A DNA stretch of 64,000 nt from Azophilus sp965199705 (GTDB taxonomy: Bacteria > Pseudomonadota > Gammaproteobacteria > Pseudomonadales > Azotimanducaceae): contig OZ241359.1 in the NCBI GenBank assembly GCA_965199705.1, forward strand, positions 1,736,001 through 1,800,000, given 5' to 3'. Position numbers and translations under genes: made by a program. Below the pieces are notes generated by a model that ran no database searches, had not been told where the DNA came from, and saw only the letters and a program-made list of their open reading frames with translations. Position 1 is the first letter of the stretch, and the number at the start of each line of letters is the position of its first letter. Shown here piece by piece: positions 1-9,271 of this stretch.

Positions 1-819
1 ATCGACGAACCCTTCAATTGGGTTCAGCAGGTGTCGATTGAATTGACCACGCAGATGCTTGCGACCCTGTTCGATTTTCCCTTCGAGGAGCGCTATCGGC
101 TTACGCGCTGGTCTGATGTGGCAACGGCGCACCCGGACAGCGGGGTGGTCGATTCCAACGAGCAGCGCCGGGATGAGTTGCTGGAGTGCCTGGCCTGCTT
201 CACGAAGCTGTTCGAGGAACGGGCCAGCAAGCCACCGGGCAACGATCTCATTTCCATGCTGGCGCATGGCGCGGACACTCGGCAAATGGACCCCATGGAG
301 TTTCTGGGCAACCTCGTGCTGCTGATCGTCGGCGGCAACGATACCACTCGCAATTCCATATCTGGAGGCGTCCTGGCGTTGAACCTCTTTCCCGATCAAT
401 ACGCCAGGCTGCGCGCCAACCCGAAGCTGATCCCGAACATGTGTTCGGAGATCATTCGCTGGCAGACACCGCTGGCCTATATGCGCCGCACCATTCTCGA
501 AGACATCGAGTTTGGCGGCAAGACCTTGCCGGCGGGCGACAAGGTGTGCATGTGGTACGTCTCTGGCAACCGTGATGAGCGAGTCATCAAGCAACCGGAC
601 GAGTTCATCATTGACCGACCGCGCGCGCGGCATCATCTGTCGTTCGGCTTCGGCATCCACCGTTGCATGGGCAACCGGCTGGCGGAAATGCAGTTGCGGG
701 TGCTGTGGGAGGAGATCATGCAACGCTTCCGGCATGTCGAAGTGGTCGGCGAACCCGTGCGCGTGCTGTCTTCATTCGTCAAGGGCTATACCGACCTGCC
801 CGTCCGCCTGCATCGGTGA
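1..819 (+). CDS. Cytochrome P450, CYP153-like (5' end outside window)
   Basis: The reading frame is open from base 1, so the start lies outside the window; 272 codons of the C-terminal part of a P450 remain. Visible are the I-helix oxygen-activation stretch GGNDTTR (fragment residues 111-117), the K-helix ExxR (E150-R153) and the heme loop FGFGIHRCMG with the thiolate cysteine at fragment residue 222. The phrasing around these motifs (VSIELTTQMLATLFDFPFEE, GNRLAEMQLRVLWEEI) resembles CYP153 soluble alkane/fatty-acid terminal hydroxylases. Known for the family: a class I P450 that takes electrons from a ferredoxin and a ferredoxin reductase. Neither partner gene is in the window. P450 assignment is certain; CYP153 and the alkane substrate are inferences from motif similarity. 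Confidence 0.93.
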   Translation: MDEPFNWVQQVSIELTTQMLATLFDFPFEERYRLTRWSDVATAHPDSGVVDSNEQRRDELLECLACFTKLFEERASKPPGNDLISMLAHGADTRQMDPMEFLGNLVLLIVGGNDTTRNSISGGVLALNLFPDQYARLRANPKLIPNMCSEIIRWQTPLAYMRRTILEDIEFGGKTLPAGDKVCMWYVSGNRDERVIKQPDEFIIDRPRARHHLSFGFGIHRCMGNRLAEMQLRVLWEEIMQRFRHVEVVGEPVRVLSSFVKGYTDLPVRLHR

Positions 820-885
820 CCAGGCGCCAGGCAGGGCGCCAGCGCGAGTGCTTCAGCCTCGCCGAGATCTGAAAGGAGCCAATTG

Positions 886-2103
886 ATGCGCCCGCGTCTT
901 GCCTTCGGGTTCCTGTTCGTCACCGTTCTGCTCGATTTCATCAGCTTCGGCATCATCATGCCGGTGCTGCCGCAACTGCTCATGGACATCACCGGCGACC
1001 CGGTGACCGAGGCGGCCCGCTATGGCGGCTGGCTGCTGGTGGCCTATGCCGGATTCCAGTTTTTCTCTGCGCCCTTGCTGGGCAACCTGTCCGATCGTTT
1101 CGGTCGGCGTCCGGTGCTGCTGTTGTCGCTGCTGGCGATGAGCGTGGACTACCTCATGATGGCCTGGGCGCCGACTTTGATCTGGTTGTTTGTCGGGCGC
1201 ATCATCGCCGGCATTTCAGCCTCCACCTATGGCATCGCCAACGCCTTTGTGGCCGATGTCTTCGATGCGGAGGAGCGACCCAGGTACTTCGCGCTGCTCG
1301 GCGCCGCCTTTGGCGCGGGATTCGTTTTCGGGCCGATGATCGGCGGGCTTCTGGGAGAGCTGGGGCCGCGTGCGCCCTTCTATGCGGTGGCTGGCCTGGC
1401 GTCGCTCAATGTGATCTATGGCTTCCTTGCATTGCCCGAATCCCTCAAGCCAGAAAATCGCCGCGTCCTCGACTGGCGGCGCGCCAACCCATTTGGCGCC
1501 TTTCGGCAGATCTGGCGGTATCCGGTGGTATTTGGCTTGATGGGCGCGTACTTCCTTTATCTGATGGGGCACCACTCGCTGCCGAGCGTCTTTTCCTTCT
1601 ACATGATCGAGCGGTTCGACTGGTCATCGTCCGACATCGGCTGGTCCTTTGCCGCCGTCGGCATCTGCATCGTGCTGGTACAGGCCTGGTTGATTCGCCC
1701 CTGTCTGGATGCCTTCGGCCCGGCGCGCACGGCGATCCTGGGGCTGCTGCTGACCATCGCCAGCTTTGTCGGCTACGCGGTCGCTCCCGCAGGCTGGATG
1801 ATCTATCTGTTCATCCCGCTCGGGGCCTGCCAGGGATTGATCGCGCCGTCCGTCCAGGGTTTGATGACTGCCCGCGTGCCCGCCAACGCCCAGGGCGAAC
1901 TGCAAGGCGCCGTGGTCAGCGTCGGCAGCCTTGTATCGATTCTGTCGCCGCCGTTCATGACCCATACGTTCAACTGGTTTTCCGCCGCCGATGCCCCCGT
2001 CTATTTCCCCGGCGCGCCCTTCCTGGCGGCGGCGGGCCTCACCCTGTGCAGCCTGTTCGCGCTCTCTCGCACGCTGGGGCCACGGTTGGCCAGGCCCGCC
2101 TGA
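886..2103 (+). CDS. MFS transporter, TetA/DHA1-type drug:H+ antiporter
   Basis: A 405-residue polytopic membrane protein of the major facilitator superfamily. The N-terminus has TM1 with LLDFISFGIIMPVLPQLL, and the loop between TM2 and TM3 carries the classic motif A (GNLSDRFGRRPVLLLSLL), as in TetA-type 12-TM antiporters. About twelve hydrophobic segments fill the length normal for the family. The ATG at 886 is chosen because AAGGAG (872-877) lies 8 bases upstream; a TTG three bases earlier is also open. It follows the P450 by about 65 bases on the same strand and could be co-transcribed. The substrate cannot be told from sequence; a hydrophobic compound or antibiotic is the usual case. Confidence 0.9.
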   Translation: MRPRLAFGFLFVTVLLDFISFGIIMPVLPQLLMDITGDPVTEAARYGGWLLVAYAGFQFFSAPLLGNLSDRFGRRPVLLLSLLAMSVDYLMMAWAPTLIWLFVGRIIAGISASTYGIANAFVADVFDAEERPRYFALLGAAFGAGFVFGPMIGGLLGELGPRAPFYAVAGLASLNVIYGFLALPESLKPENRRVLDWRRANPFGAFRQIWRYPVVFGLMGAYFLYLMGHHSLPSVFSFYMIERFDWSSSDIGWSFAAVGICIVLVQAWLIRPCLDAFGPARTAILGLLLTIASFVGYAVAPAGWMIYLFIPLGACQGLIAPSVQGLMTARVPANAQGELQGAVVSVGSLVSILSPPFMTHTFNWFSAADAPVYFPGAPFLAAAGLTLCSLFALSRTLGPRLARPA

Positions 2104-2144
2104 CTTTGCCGGGCCCTGCCTGCATCAGGATATAGTTGACGCCG

Positions 2145-3989
2145 ATGGCCACAGCATCCTCGTTTGACGCCAGCCAGCTGCTGGCGGAACTGAACCAGCA
2201 ACCGGGCGTCTATCAGTTGTTGGACGGTGACGGCGTGGTGCTCTATGTGGGCAAGGCGCGCAGCTTGAAGCGCCGGCTCGCCAGCTATTTTCGGGCGCCG
2301 GGGCGGCTCGACAACAAGACCCGGGCTCTGGTGTCCCGGGTGCGCGATATCCGGGTGACCGTAACCCACAGCGAAACCGAAGCCCTGCTGCTCGAGCAGA
2401 ACCTCATCAAGCAGGAGCGGCCTCGGTACAACATTCTTCTGCGAGACGACAAATCCTATCCCTACATCCATCTGACAGCGCATCCCGAATTTCCCCGACT
2501 GAGCTTCCATCGTGGCGCCAGGCGCCGCGAGGGACGCTATTTCGGGCCCTATCCTTCGGCGGGCGCAGTGCGGGAGACACTGAATCTGCTGCAAAAGCTG
2601 TTTCGCATCCGCCAGTGTGACGAGACCTTCTTCAAGAACCGGTCTCGACCCTGCCTGCAGTATCAGATCAAGCGTTGCAGCGCGCCCTGCGTGGGCCTGG
2701 TGGACGCTGACGCCTATCGGCATGAGGTTGATCTGGCAGTTCTCTTCCTGGAGGGCCGCGACCGCCAGGTTCTGGAGATTTGCCAGCGCAAGATGCGGGC
2801 AGCGGCGGATGTGCTGGATTTCGAGAAGGCTGCTGTTTACCGGGATCAGATTGGTCAGTTGCAGCGCCTGCAAGGCGAGCAATCCGTGCATGGCGCCAGC
2901 GGCAATGCGGACGTGTTTGCCCTGGCCGGCACAGAACATGGCGAGGCGGGTGGCGCTGTCTGTGTTCAGGCGCTGTTCATTCGCGCCGGGCGAATGCTGG
3001 GGCAGCGGACCTGGTTTCCCGACAACGTCCTGGGTCGGCCCCCGGCTTCCTTGCTGGCGGCCTTTCTCTCCCAGTTCTATCTTGGCGGCCGGGACCGGGA
3101 TCTGCCGGCGGAAGTGATTGCGCCGATCACCCAGGCGGACGCCCGCCTGCTGGCAGCGGCCATGGCCGAGCGCTGTGGACGCTCAGTCACCGTTTCGCCC
3201 GGACGTCAGGGCCGCAAGGCGCGCTGGCGGAAGCTGGCGACGGAGAACGCACAGGTCAGCTTTTCGGTGTTTCAGGCCGGGCGCAAGACGGTCTTTGCGC
3301 GCCTTGTGGACCTGCAACGGACGCTGGAGCTGGAGGCCATGCCGCAGCGATTGGAGTGTTTCGACATCAGCCATACGTCCGGTGAGGCGACGGTGGCGGC
3401 CTGCGTGGTATTCGATACCGAAGGCCCGCGCAAGTCGGACTATCGGCGGTTCAACATTCAAGGCATTGCGCCGGGGGATGATTACGCCGCCATGGAACAG
3501 GCGTTGCGCCGTCGCTATACCCGGTTGAAGCAGGGCGAGGGCGTCTTGCCGGACCTCCTGGTCATCGACGGCGGCAAGGGCCAGATTGCCAGAGCGCTTC
3601 AGGTGCTTGCCGAGTTGCAGGTAGCCGGCGTGCTGATCCTTGGCGTGGTCAAGGCGCCCGGGCGTCGAGCAGGCCAGGAGCGGATACTGCTGGATGGCCA
3701 ACCGGTCGCAATCCATGCCGGCTCGGAGGCTTTTCACCTGCTGACCCATATTCGCGATGAGGCTCACAGATTTGCGATCACCGGACATCGACAGAGACGT
3801 CGCAAGAGTCAGCATCGGTCGGAGCTCGATGGTATCTCCGGCATCGGCCCCAAGCGTCGGCGCGAACTGCTGACCCACTTTGGCGGCCTGTCTGCGCTGA
3901 AGGGCGCGAGCGTCGAGGAAATCGCCAGAACGCCCGGCATCAGCAGGCATCTGGCCGGAGAGGTGTTTGCGGCCCTGCATGCCGGGTAA
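2145..3989 (+). CDS. uvrC: Excinuclease ABC subunit C
   Basis: UvrC makes the dual incisions in nucleotide excision repair with UvrA and UvrB. Domains in order: N-terminal GIY-YIG nuclease (GVYQL...YVGKA near residues 20-35), a central UVR motif that binds UvrB (LDFEKAAVYRDQI, about residue 225), the RNase H-like second nuclease (ECFDISHTSGEATVA and VIDGGKGQ) and a C-terminal helix-hairpin-helix (SGIGPKRRRELLTHFGG). The length of 614 residues is normal. ATG 2145 gives an N-terminus like that of E. coli UvrC; a TTG at 2136 sits at better spacing from AGGA (2127-2130) and would add three residues. It is followed at 67 bases by pgsA, the usual gammaproteobacterial order. Confidence 0.97.
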   Translation: MATASSFDASQLLAELNQQPGVYQLLDGDGVVLYVGKARSLKRRLASYFRAPGRLDNKTRALVSRVRDIRVTVTHSETEALLLEQNLIKQERPRYNILLRDDKSYPYIHLTAHPEFPRLSFHRGARRREGRYFGPYPSAGAVRETLNLLQKLFRIRQCDETFFKNRSRPCLQYQIKRCSAPCVGLVDADAYRHEVDLAVLFLEGRDRQVLEICQRKMRAAADVLDFEKAAVYRDQIGQLQRLQGEQSVHGASGNADVFALAGTEHGEAGGAVCVQALFIRAGRMLGQRTWFPDNVLGRPPASLLAAFLSQFYLGGRDRDLPAEVIAPITQADARLLAAAMAERCGRSVTVSPGRQGRKARWRKLATENAQVSFSVFQAGRKTVFARLVDLQRTLELEAMPQRLECFDISHTSGEATVAACVVFDTEGPRKSDYRRFNIQGIAPGDDYAAMEQALRRRYTRLKQGEGVLPDLLVIDGGKGQIARALQVLAELQVAGVLILGVVKAPGRRAGQERILLDGQPVAIHAGSEAFHLLTHIRDEAHRFAITGHRQRRRKSQHRSELDGISGIGPKRRRELLTHFGGLSALKGASVEEIARTPGISRHLAGEVFAALHAG

Positions 3990-4055
3990 TTGGCAGGCGT
4001 TTCGGTCGCAAGCAGGGCTATCATAGGCAATTCAGCCAGGAATCGAAGCGCACCC

Positions 4056-4640
4056 ATGCAAACCATCAGCCTGCCCAACCTGGTGACCCTTGCGCGCATC
4101 CTGCTGGTGCCATTGTTCGCCCTGGCCTACCTGCTGCCCTTGACGCACGCCGGGCGGCTGGCGGCGTTTCTCTTTGCGTTGGCTGCGTTCAGCGACTGGC
4201 TGGATGGCTATCTCGCCCGCCGCCTGGCTCAGACAACCGCCTTCGGTACGTTTCTTGACCCGGTTGCCGACAAGTTGATTGTGGTTACTGCCTTGACCCT
4301 GTTGGTCGGCAAATACGCTGACCTCTGGATGACAATGCCCGCAATCGTCATCATCAGCCGGGAAGTGCTGATCAGCGCCCTCCGGGAATGGATGAAGGCA
4401 GTCGATCAGAGTGGCCTGGTGCGGGTTCGGGTGATGGGCAAGGTCAAGACTGCACTGCAGATGCTCGCCATCATCCTGCTTCTGGCGCACCCACCAAACC
4501 CCGACCTGCCGCCGGCTGTTCTGATGGGATACGGCCTGCTTTACGCAGCGACGCTGATGACGCTCTGGTCCATGTGCGTGTATCTGCGCGTTGCCTGGCC
4601 GGAACTCAGCCAGGGATTTCGTCTGCGCAAGCAGGGGTAG
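4056..4640 (+). CDS. pgsA: CDP-diacylglycerol-glycerol-3-phosphate 3-phosphatidyltransferase
   Basis: Makes phosphatidylglycerophosphate from CDP-diacylglycerol and sn-glycerol-3-phosphate in the inner membrane, the committed step to phosphatidylglycerol and cardiolipin. The CDP-alcohol phosphotransferase motif DG-x2-AR-x8-G-x3-D-x3-D is intact (DGYLARR...GTFLDPVADK). The 194 residues hold several hydrophobic helices, as in the family. The ATG at 4056 begins the typical QTISLPNLVTLARI N-terminus; the frame is open back to 3990, but that would add an atypical 22-residue extension. It lies directly downstream of uvrC on the same strand and is probably co-transcribed. Confidence 0.95.
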   Translation: MQTISLPNLVTLARILLVPLFALAYLLPLTHAGRLAAFLFALAAFSDWLDGYLARRLAQTTAFGTFLDPVADKLIVVTALTLLVGKYADLWMTMPAIVIISREVLISALREWMKAVDQSGLVRVRVMGKVKTALQMLAIILLLAHPPNPDLPPAVLMGYGLLYAATLMTLWSMCVYLRVAWPELSQGFRLRKQG

Positions 4641-4648
4641 CCCGGCAT

Positions 4649-4672
4649 CGGTTGGCGAGTGGTCGCCGACCG
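4649..4672. terminator. Stem-loop between convergent pgsA and GST-like gene
   Basis: CGGTTGGCGA (4649-4658) pairs with TCGCCGACCG (4663-4672) around a 4-base loop, with one G-T wobble. It sits in the 69-base gap between two convergent genes, so a bidirectional terminator is likely. There is no clear U-tract on either side. Confidence 0.5.
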
Positions 4673-4709
4673 GCGGATGTGCGTCAGGCAGAGTGCATCA
4701 GGCCCTGGT

Positions 4710-5744
4710 TCAATCCACGGAAACGAGATCTTCACAGCCGGTGCCGCTCAACAGCCGGTCTGCCTGAGCGCGGTCGGGATGTTCCAGCTTCCGGTATTCG
4801 TCACGGATCCAGCCGAGGCACTTGGCCTGATAGGGGAACACGGGTTGCGTCCAGGGCTGGCCGTCGATGCGGGTTTGCATCTGCGACTGACCGGCGCCGA
4901 TGGCGCTCGCATTGGCGAGCAGCGCCGGGGCATGGGTTCGTCCAATCTCCGCGAGCAGGTGGGTGAGCGCCTCTGGCGCTTCCTCCGGTGAAATCCATTG
5001 TTGCTCTTCTGCCGGATGGCCGCTGAGATCATCCACCAGATCTGTCCAGGCATGCACTCGTGGCGCTTCCCGGAGGCAGATCCCGGCCGGCGTGGGATCA
5101 AACCTGGCGAGTTGCGTCAGTTGTGCGTACAGGCCGAAATCGGCCGATGACGGGCGTGCGCCGAGGACGAACTTCTGCTTCTCGATCAGGGCGTCCATGA
5201 TGCCCAGAAGGCGCTTGTAGCTCGCCTCGATCACTGGCGCCGTCACATCGTTGGAGCCCACCACATGCAGCCGCGAGATCTGCCGTTCCGTGACATGGGC
5301 CTTGAATTGTCGAAGAGCGGCTTCCGGCGCTTGAATGTTGCTCCATCTGGGCAGGATGGCGCCGGCCATTTCGATATCGGCAGAATGGCGCCAGCGGTAG
5401 TGAAACATGGCCTTGGTCAGCCATTCGTCCGCGTAGTCTTCGATCAGGTAGTTGAGAAAACCGAGAACCGGATGCTCTGGAATCGCCGCGCGGCCGCTGA
5501 ACGCCTTCTCGATTCGGCGAATCAGCGGCGTGGAATCAACATGCGCTTTCAGTTCCCCCTGATCGTCGGGGAGATAGACGGTAGGCAAGAGCTTCACCTT
5601 CGGCTCGGGCAATCCCGCTCGTGTGGCTTGATCGCCGATCAGCAGCTCGTATCGAATGTGGCGGAAGCGCAGATAGGCGAGCATCTTGCGCGTATAGGGC
5701 GAGCCGGGAACGCCCGTGAATCTGATTGGTTCTTGCAGCGTCAT
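4710..5744 (-). CDS. Glutathione S-transferase family protein
   Basis: A 344-residue protein with an N-terminal thioredoxin-fold GST domain: the motif GVPGSPYTRKMLAYLRF (residues about 10-26) resembles the start of GST_N, where the first helix carries the catalytic Ser/Tyr/Cys, and LLPTVYLPD is the cis-proline segment. The C-terminal half is helical and longer than in a typical 200-230 residue GST. Start: ATG 5744, preceded by AAGAAGGG; the frame continues upstream without GST-like sequence. It is convergent with pgsA and divergent from the small membrane protein at 5849. The substrate is unknown; relatives can act in detoxification of electrophiles, but no activity is shown by the sequence. 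Confidence 0.8.
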   Translation of the reverse strand: MTLQEPIRFTGVPGSPYTRKMLAYLRFRHIRYELLIGDQATRAGLPEPKVKLLPTVYLPDDQGELKAHVDSTPLIRRIEKAFSGRAAIPEHPVLGFLNYLIEDYADEWLTKAMFHYRWRHSADIEMAGAILPRWSNIQAPEAALRQFKAHVTERQISRLHVVGSNDVTAPVIEASYKRLLGIMDALIEKQKFVLGARPSSADFGLYAQLTQLARFDPTPAGICLREAPRVHAWTDLVDDLSGHPAEEQQWISPEEAPEALTHLLAEIGRTHAPALLANASAIGAGQSQMQTRIDGQPWTQPVFPYQAKCLGWIRDEYRKLEHPDRAQADRLLSGTGCEDLVSVD

Positions 5745-5848
5745 GCCGGTGCCCTTCTTGCGCCTGCGTGGATTGAATCCTGCACAAGGCGCCATTGTAA
5801 GACCATACGGACCTGTAAGATGGCCGCCTTGCACGAGAGCAGCGCTCC

Positions 5849-6232
5849 ATGAACAACCTCGCACACAAGGGCCTGAAGATTCTCCTCCTGGCGCCGGCGG
5901 TTCTGTTTCTTGTCATGGGATTGCGCTGGTGGGTTGATCCGGCTGGCGCCGCCGACGCACTCGGCATGCCGCTTCTTCATGGCTTGGGATTGAGCTCCCA
6001 GATCGGCGACCTGGCGGCGTTTTTTCTCCTGATCAGCCTGTTTGCGCTTACCGGAATAGTCACCGGCGCGCGTCACTGGTTTTTCGCGCCCGTGGCGTTG
6101 CTCCTGCTGGCCGCCTTTTCCCGGATACTCGCCTGGGCGATTCAAGACGCTTCTCTGGCGCTTCCAATGATTCTGTTCGAGTTGCTTGTAGCGAGCATTT
6201 TCTGGTTCGGCTCAGGGCTTGCAGGCGATTGA
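5849..6232 (+). CDS. Small membrane protein, about four TM helices, unknown function
   Basis: 127 residues, mostly hydrophobic: helices at about 10-26, 57-75, 80-97 and 104-122, with a conserved-looking RWWVDPAGAADALG loop after TM1. The layout resembles short uncharacterised four-helix membrane proteins (DUF4345-like), but I cannot confirm the family. Its start is divergent from the GST-like gene (105 bases between start codons). Its stop TGA (6230-6232) overlaps the first open codons of the sulfatase frame, so it is closely linked to that gene. No catalytic motif is visible. Confidence 0.65.
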   Translation: MNNLAHKGLKILLLAPAVLFLVMGLRWWVDPAGAADALGMPLLHGLGLSSQIGDLAAFFLLISLFALTGIVTGARHWFFAPVALLLLAAFSRILAWAIQDASLALPMILFELLVASIFWFGSGLAGD

Positions 6233-6360
6233 TTCCTGGCGTTTGCCTTTCGGTTGTGCGGCGCATCAATCGATACCTCTGGCGCTGCGTCACCCGTGGC
6301 GCAGGCTCCGACGCTCGGCCAGGCGGGCTGCGACAGGCCAGGCGATACCCCTGTCTGGCG

Positions 6361-8100
6361 ATGTTGCCTGGTCTGTTGTTGGCCGCTGCCGCGATTGCCG
6401 AAGCGCCACCCAACATCGTGTTGCTTCTTGCCGATGACCTGGGCTATTCCGATATTGCCCCCTTCGGCGGCGAGATTCACACGCCGACGCTCTCGGCCCT
6501 GGCGGAGACCGGCATCCGCTTCAGCAACTTCCATACGGCGGCAAGTTGCGCGCCATCGCGGGCGATGTTGCTGACTGGCGTGGACAGCCACCGCAATGGC
6601 GTGCCCAACATCCCGGAAGCCCTGCCGCCTGAACAGCGCCGCTTTGCACACTACCAGGGCGTGCTGGCGCGCAATGTTGTCACCGTGGCGACCCTGTTGC
6701 GTGACTCTGGCTATCACACCTACCTGTCAGGCAAGTGGCATCTGGGCAAGGCGCCCGATCAGTTGCCGAGCCAGCGTGGGTTCGAGCGCACGGTTGCGAT
6801 GGCGGATACGGGCGCGGATAACTGGGAGCAAAAGCCCTACCTGCCGATCTACGAGCAGGCCAACTGGTTTGCCGACGGCGAGGCGTTGACGCTGCCGGAC
6901 GACTTCTACTCAAGCCGCTATCTGATCGACCGGATGATCGAATTCATCGACGCGAACCGGCATGACGGCGCGCCCTTCTTCGCCTATGTGCCGTTCATGG
7001 CTGTACACATGCCGGTTCAGGCGCCACAGGGGTTCATCGACCGCTACGCGGGCGCCTACGATGCCGGTTGGACGGCGCTTCGCGAGCAGCGTCGCGCCAG
7101 TCTGATTCGGCTTGGCCTGATCCCCGAGAACACAGCCATGGCGCCAATGCGCAGCAACGCTGACTGGCAGGCGCTGACGCCCGAGCAGAGGCGCTACCAG
7201 GCCAAGCGCATGGCTGTTTATGCAGGCATGGTGGAAGCGATGGACTTTCACATTGGCCGACTGCTGGCGTATCTTCGGGCGAGCGACCAGATCGACAACA
7301 CGATCTTCATCTTCACCTCCGACAACGGCGCCGAGCCCAGCGGCCCGGCGAACCCGGAGAGCTTCCTGAATCGACTTGGCTTGCGTCTCATGAGCTATTC
7401 GGCCGACTATGCGACGCTCGGGCAGCAGGGTAGTTTCAACACCATCGGCGCCAGCTTTGCGAGCGCTGCCGTGGCGCCGCTCGACTACTACAAGTTCTAC
7501 GCAGGCGAGGGCGGCATGCGCGTGCCACTGATCCTGTCCGGCGCACCCTTGTCGCCTGTGCGTGAGCACTCGTCGGCGTTTTCGTTCGTGACCGACATGG
7601 CCCCCACGATTCTCGAACTCGCAGGCGTTGCACGAACAGACGGTTACCATGGTGGTCGCGCCGTGGAGCCGATGGTCGGGCGCAGCCTGTTGCCCGTGAT
7701 TGACGGCCGCGCCGAACGACTCTACGGAGATGACGAGCCAGTCGGCTACGAACTCGCCGGCAATGCTGCGCTGTTTCTGGGCGACCACAAGATTGTCCTG
7801 AATCGTGACGCTGCTGGAGACATCCGTTGGCGGCTGTTTGACATCGTCCGCGACCCCGGCGAAGCGCATGACCTGTCCGCCATCGAGCCGGAACGCCTGC
7901 ATCAGATGCTTTCGCTCTATGCGGCGTATGTGCGTGACAATGGCGTGCTGCCGGTTGCCGACGATTACCGGCAACAGCGACAGGTGGCGCTCAACGGGCT
8001 GCGAGACCGGCTCGGCAAGCCCGTCATGCTGGCCCTGCTGGCCCTGGCTGTACTCACCCCGTTCTATCTGTTCGCGCGTAACAGGCGGCGTATCCGTTAG
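6361..8100 (+). CDS. Sulfatase (arylsulfatase A-type), membrane-anchored at C-terminus
   Basis: Hydrolyses sulfate esters; the exact substrate is unknown. From ATG 6361 it has 579 residues: a short hydrophobic leader ending in AIAEA, then PPNIVLLLADDLGYSD with metal-binding D25 and D26, and the sulfatase signature C63-A-P-S-R67, whose cysteine would be converted to formylglycine by a maturase not found here. GKWHLG and FTSDNGAEP are further active-site motifs. A hydrophobic helix followed by ARNRRRIR closes the protein, which suggests an inner-membrane anchor with the catalytic domain in the periplasm. The frame is open back to 6229, but that extension is Arg-rich and unlike a sulfatase. The leader is poor in positive charge, so the start is uncertain. 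Confidence 0.92.
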   Translation: MLPGLLLAAAAIAEAPPNIVLLLADDLGYSDIAPFGGEIHTPTLSALAETGIRFSNFHTAASCAPSRAMLLTGVDSHRNGVPNIPEALPPEQRRFAHYQGVLARNVVTVATLLRDSGYHTYLSGKWHLGKAPDQLPSQRGFERTVAMADTGADNWEQKPYLPIYEQANWFADGEALTLPDDFYSSRYLIDRMIEFIDANRHDGAPFFAYVPFMAVHMPVQAPQGFIDRYAGAYDAGWTALREQRRASLIRLGLIPENTAMAPMRSNADWQALTPEQRRYQAKRMAVYAGMVEAMDFHIGRLLAYLRASDQIDNTIFIFTSDNGAEPSGPANPESFLNRLGLRLMSYSADYATLGQQGSFNTIGASFASAAVAPLDYYKFYAGEGGMRVPLILSGAPLSPVREHSSAFSFVTDMAPTILELAGVARTDGYHGGRAVEPMVGRSLLPVIDGRAERLYGDDEPVGYELAGNAALFLGDHKIVLNRDAAGDIRWRLFDIVRDPGEAHDLSAIEPERLHQMLSLYAAYVRDNGVLPVADDYRQQRQVALNGLRDRLGKPVMLALLALAVLTPFYLFARNRRRIR

Positions 8101-8319
8101 TTGCCTGTGCCCATACTCTCCGGCCAGGCCGACGACGGCTCCGAGTTCGTAACATGCCTGCCTGATCTCACAATTCCGAAAGGCACTGAGCTCGTGCAGT
8201 GCGACTCGTCTTTCCGCAGTTCAACCGCTTATGGCGCGCCAAGTTGACGCCAGATTTGATGAGGACGGCTCTATTCCGCCTCCCCGTTCAGGCTCATGCC
8301 TCGTCGGACAGGGCTTGCG

Positions 8320-9147
8320 CTATCCGTAGCCTGCGGCCCAGGTGCGCGCTTCGGCCGAGCCTGTCCACTTCAGGGCGTTTTCCAGCAAGCGCCGAAAGGC
8401 CGGATTCTCGAAGGCTGCCGGGCCGTCTCCGACATCCGAGACCACCACCGGGGAAGCGCCGACCGCATGCGCCCAGACGATCAGATTGCTGCCCGGCGGA
8501 TGCTGCCAATTCGCCTGTTCCTCGGCGGACGACAGGGGCGGCGGCGTGAAGTTCTCGGCCACGAAATCGAAATCGCCACGCAGGAGCGGCGTCACGCGCT
8601 GCTCGAATCCCGCCGTCTTCAGGTAGATCTCGTCGGTGATCTCGAAGCCGTCTTCAAGCCCGGCCAATACCGGATGTGCGCCTTGCGGCACCAGCTTCAG
8701 GGTGGGATTGGGGTAGGGGCCATGCCCGCCCCGATAGCCGGAGCCGGGGACGGTTTCACCGTCGAGTTCGCCAGCTTGCAGCATGAAGGAAGAGCCGGTG
8801 ATCTGACGCCAGAGCGGCCACAGGGGCCAACCCACCGTGGCGTGGTTCAACAACACGAGCCCGGCGCCGCGCTTCACCAGCGCCTCGATGGCGGTGCGAT
8901 AACGCTCTGGCGGCACACCCGTGTCACCGGCCCCGTCATGCAGGAGCCCGATGCCGGGGATGCCGGACATGTCATAGAAAAGGATGCTGTCGTAGGCGCC
9001 GACGTGTTCCGGTTGCAACAACACCTGGGCGGCTGGCTGCTCCACGAGCGTTGTTGTCACGCCCTGCATGACAGCGAACATGGCAAGAAAGCTGTCGTGA
9101 TCATAGTCGTGGCCCTTGCTGACGATCAGCACATTCACTTCGCTCAT
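8320..9147 (-). CDS. ThuA-like domain protein
   Basis: 275 residues resembling the ThuA family, a glutamine-amidotransferase-like alpha/beta fold: a starting strand with NVLIVSKGHDYDHDSF, a central segment DSILFYDMSG, GLVLLNHATVGWP and a late segment HPVLAGLEDGFEITDEIY typical of ThuA proteins (HP...GL..F.I.DE.Y). ThuA was named from trehalose utilisation, but most members have unknown function. It lacks a signal peptide. The start ATG 9147 is divergent from the SnoaL-like gene at 9272 with 124 bases between. The 219 bases between the sulfatase stop (8100) and this gene's end show no other gene or clear signal. Confidence 0.8.
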   Translation of the reverse strand: MSEVNVLIVSKGHDYDHDSFLAMFAVMQGVTTTLVEQPAAQVLLQPEHVGAYDSILFYDMSGIPGIGLLHDGAGDTGVPPERYRTAIEALVKRGAGLVLLNHATVGWPLWPLWRQITGSSFMLQAGELDGETVPGSGYRGGHGPYPNPTLKLVPQGAHPVLAGLEDGFEITDEIYLKTAGFEQRVTPLLRGDFDFVAENFTPPPLSSAEEQANWQHPPGSNLIVWAHAVGASPVVVSDVGDGPAAFENPAFRRLLENALKWTGSAEARTWAAGYG

Positions 9148-9271
9148 GGGTCTATCCGTTCCCGGTTTTTGCTAGCATGGCGGCCAGCATACCCGTAACC
9201 CGGGTGCGTGCCGACATTCCAGTACGCAGATTGGCGTGCAAAGCAGCAGGGAGACCAGGGGAGGAACGCCT

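Noticed and set aside
8101..8319. Gap after the sulfatase examined for a tRNA or small RNA
   Set aside because: No cloverleaf, conserved T-loop or terminator could be found.
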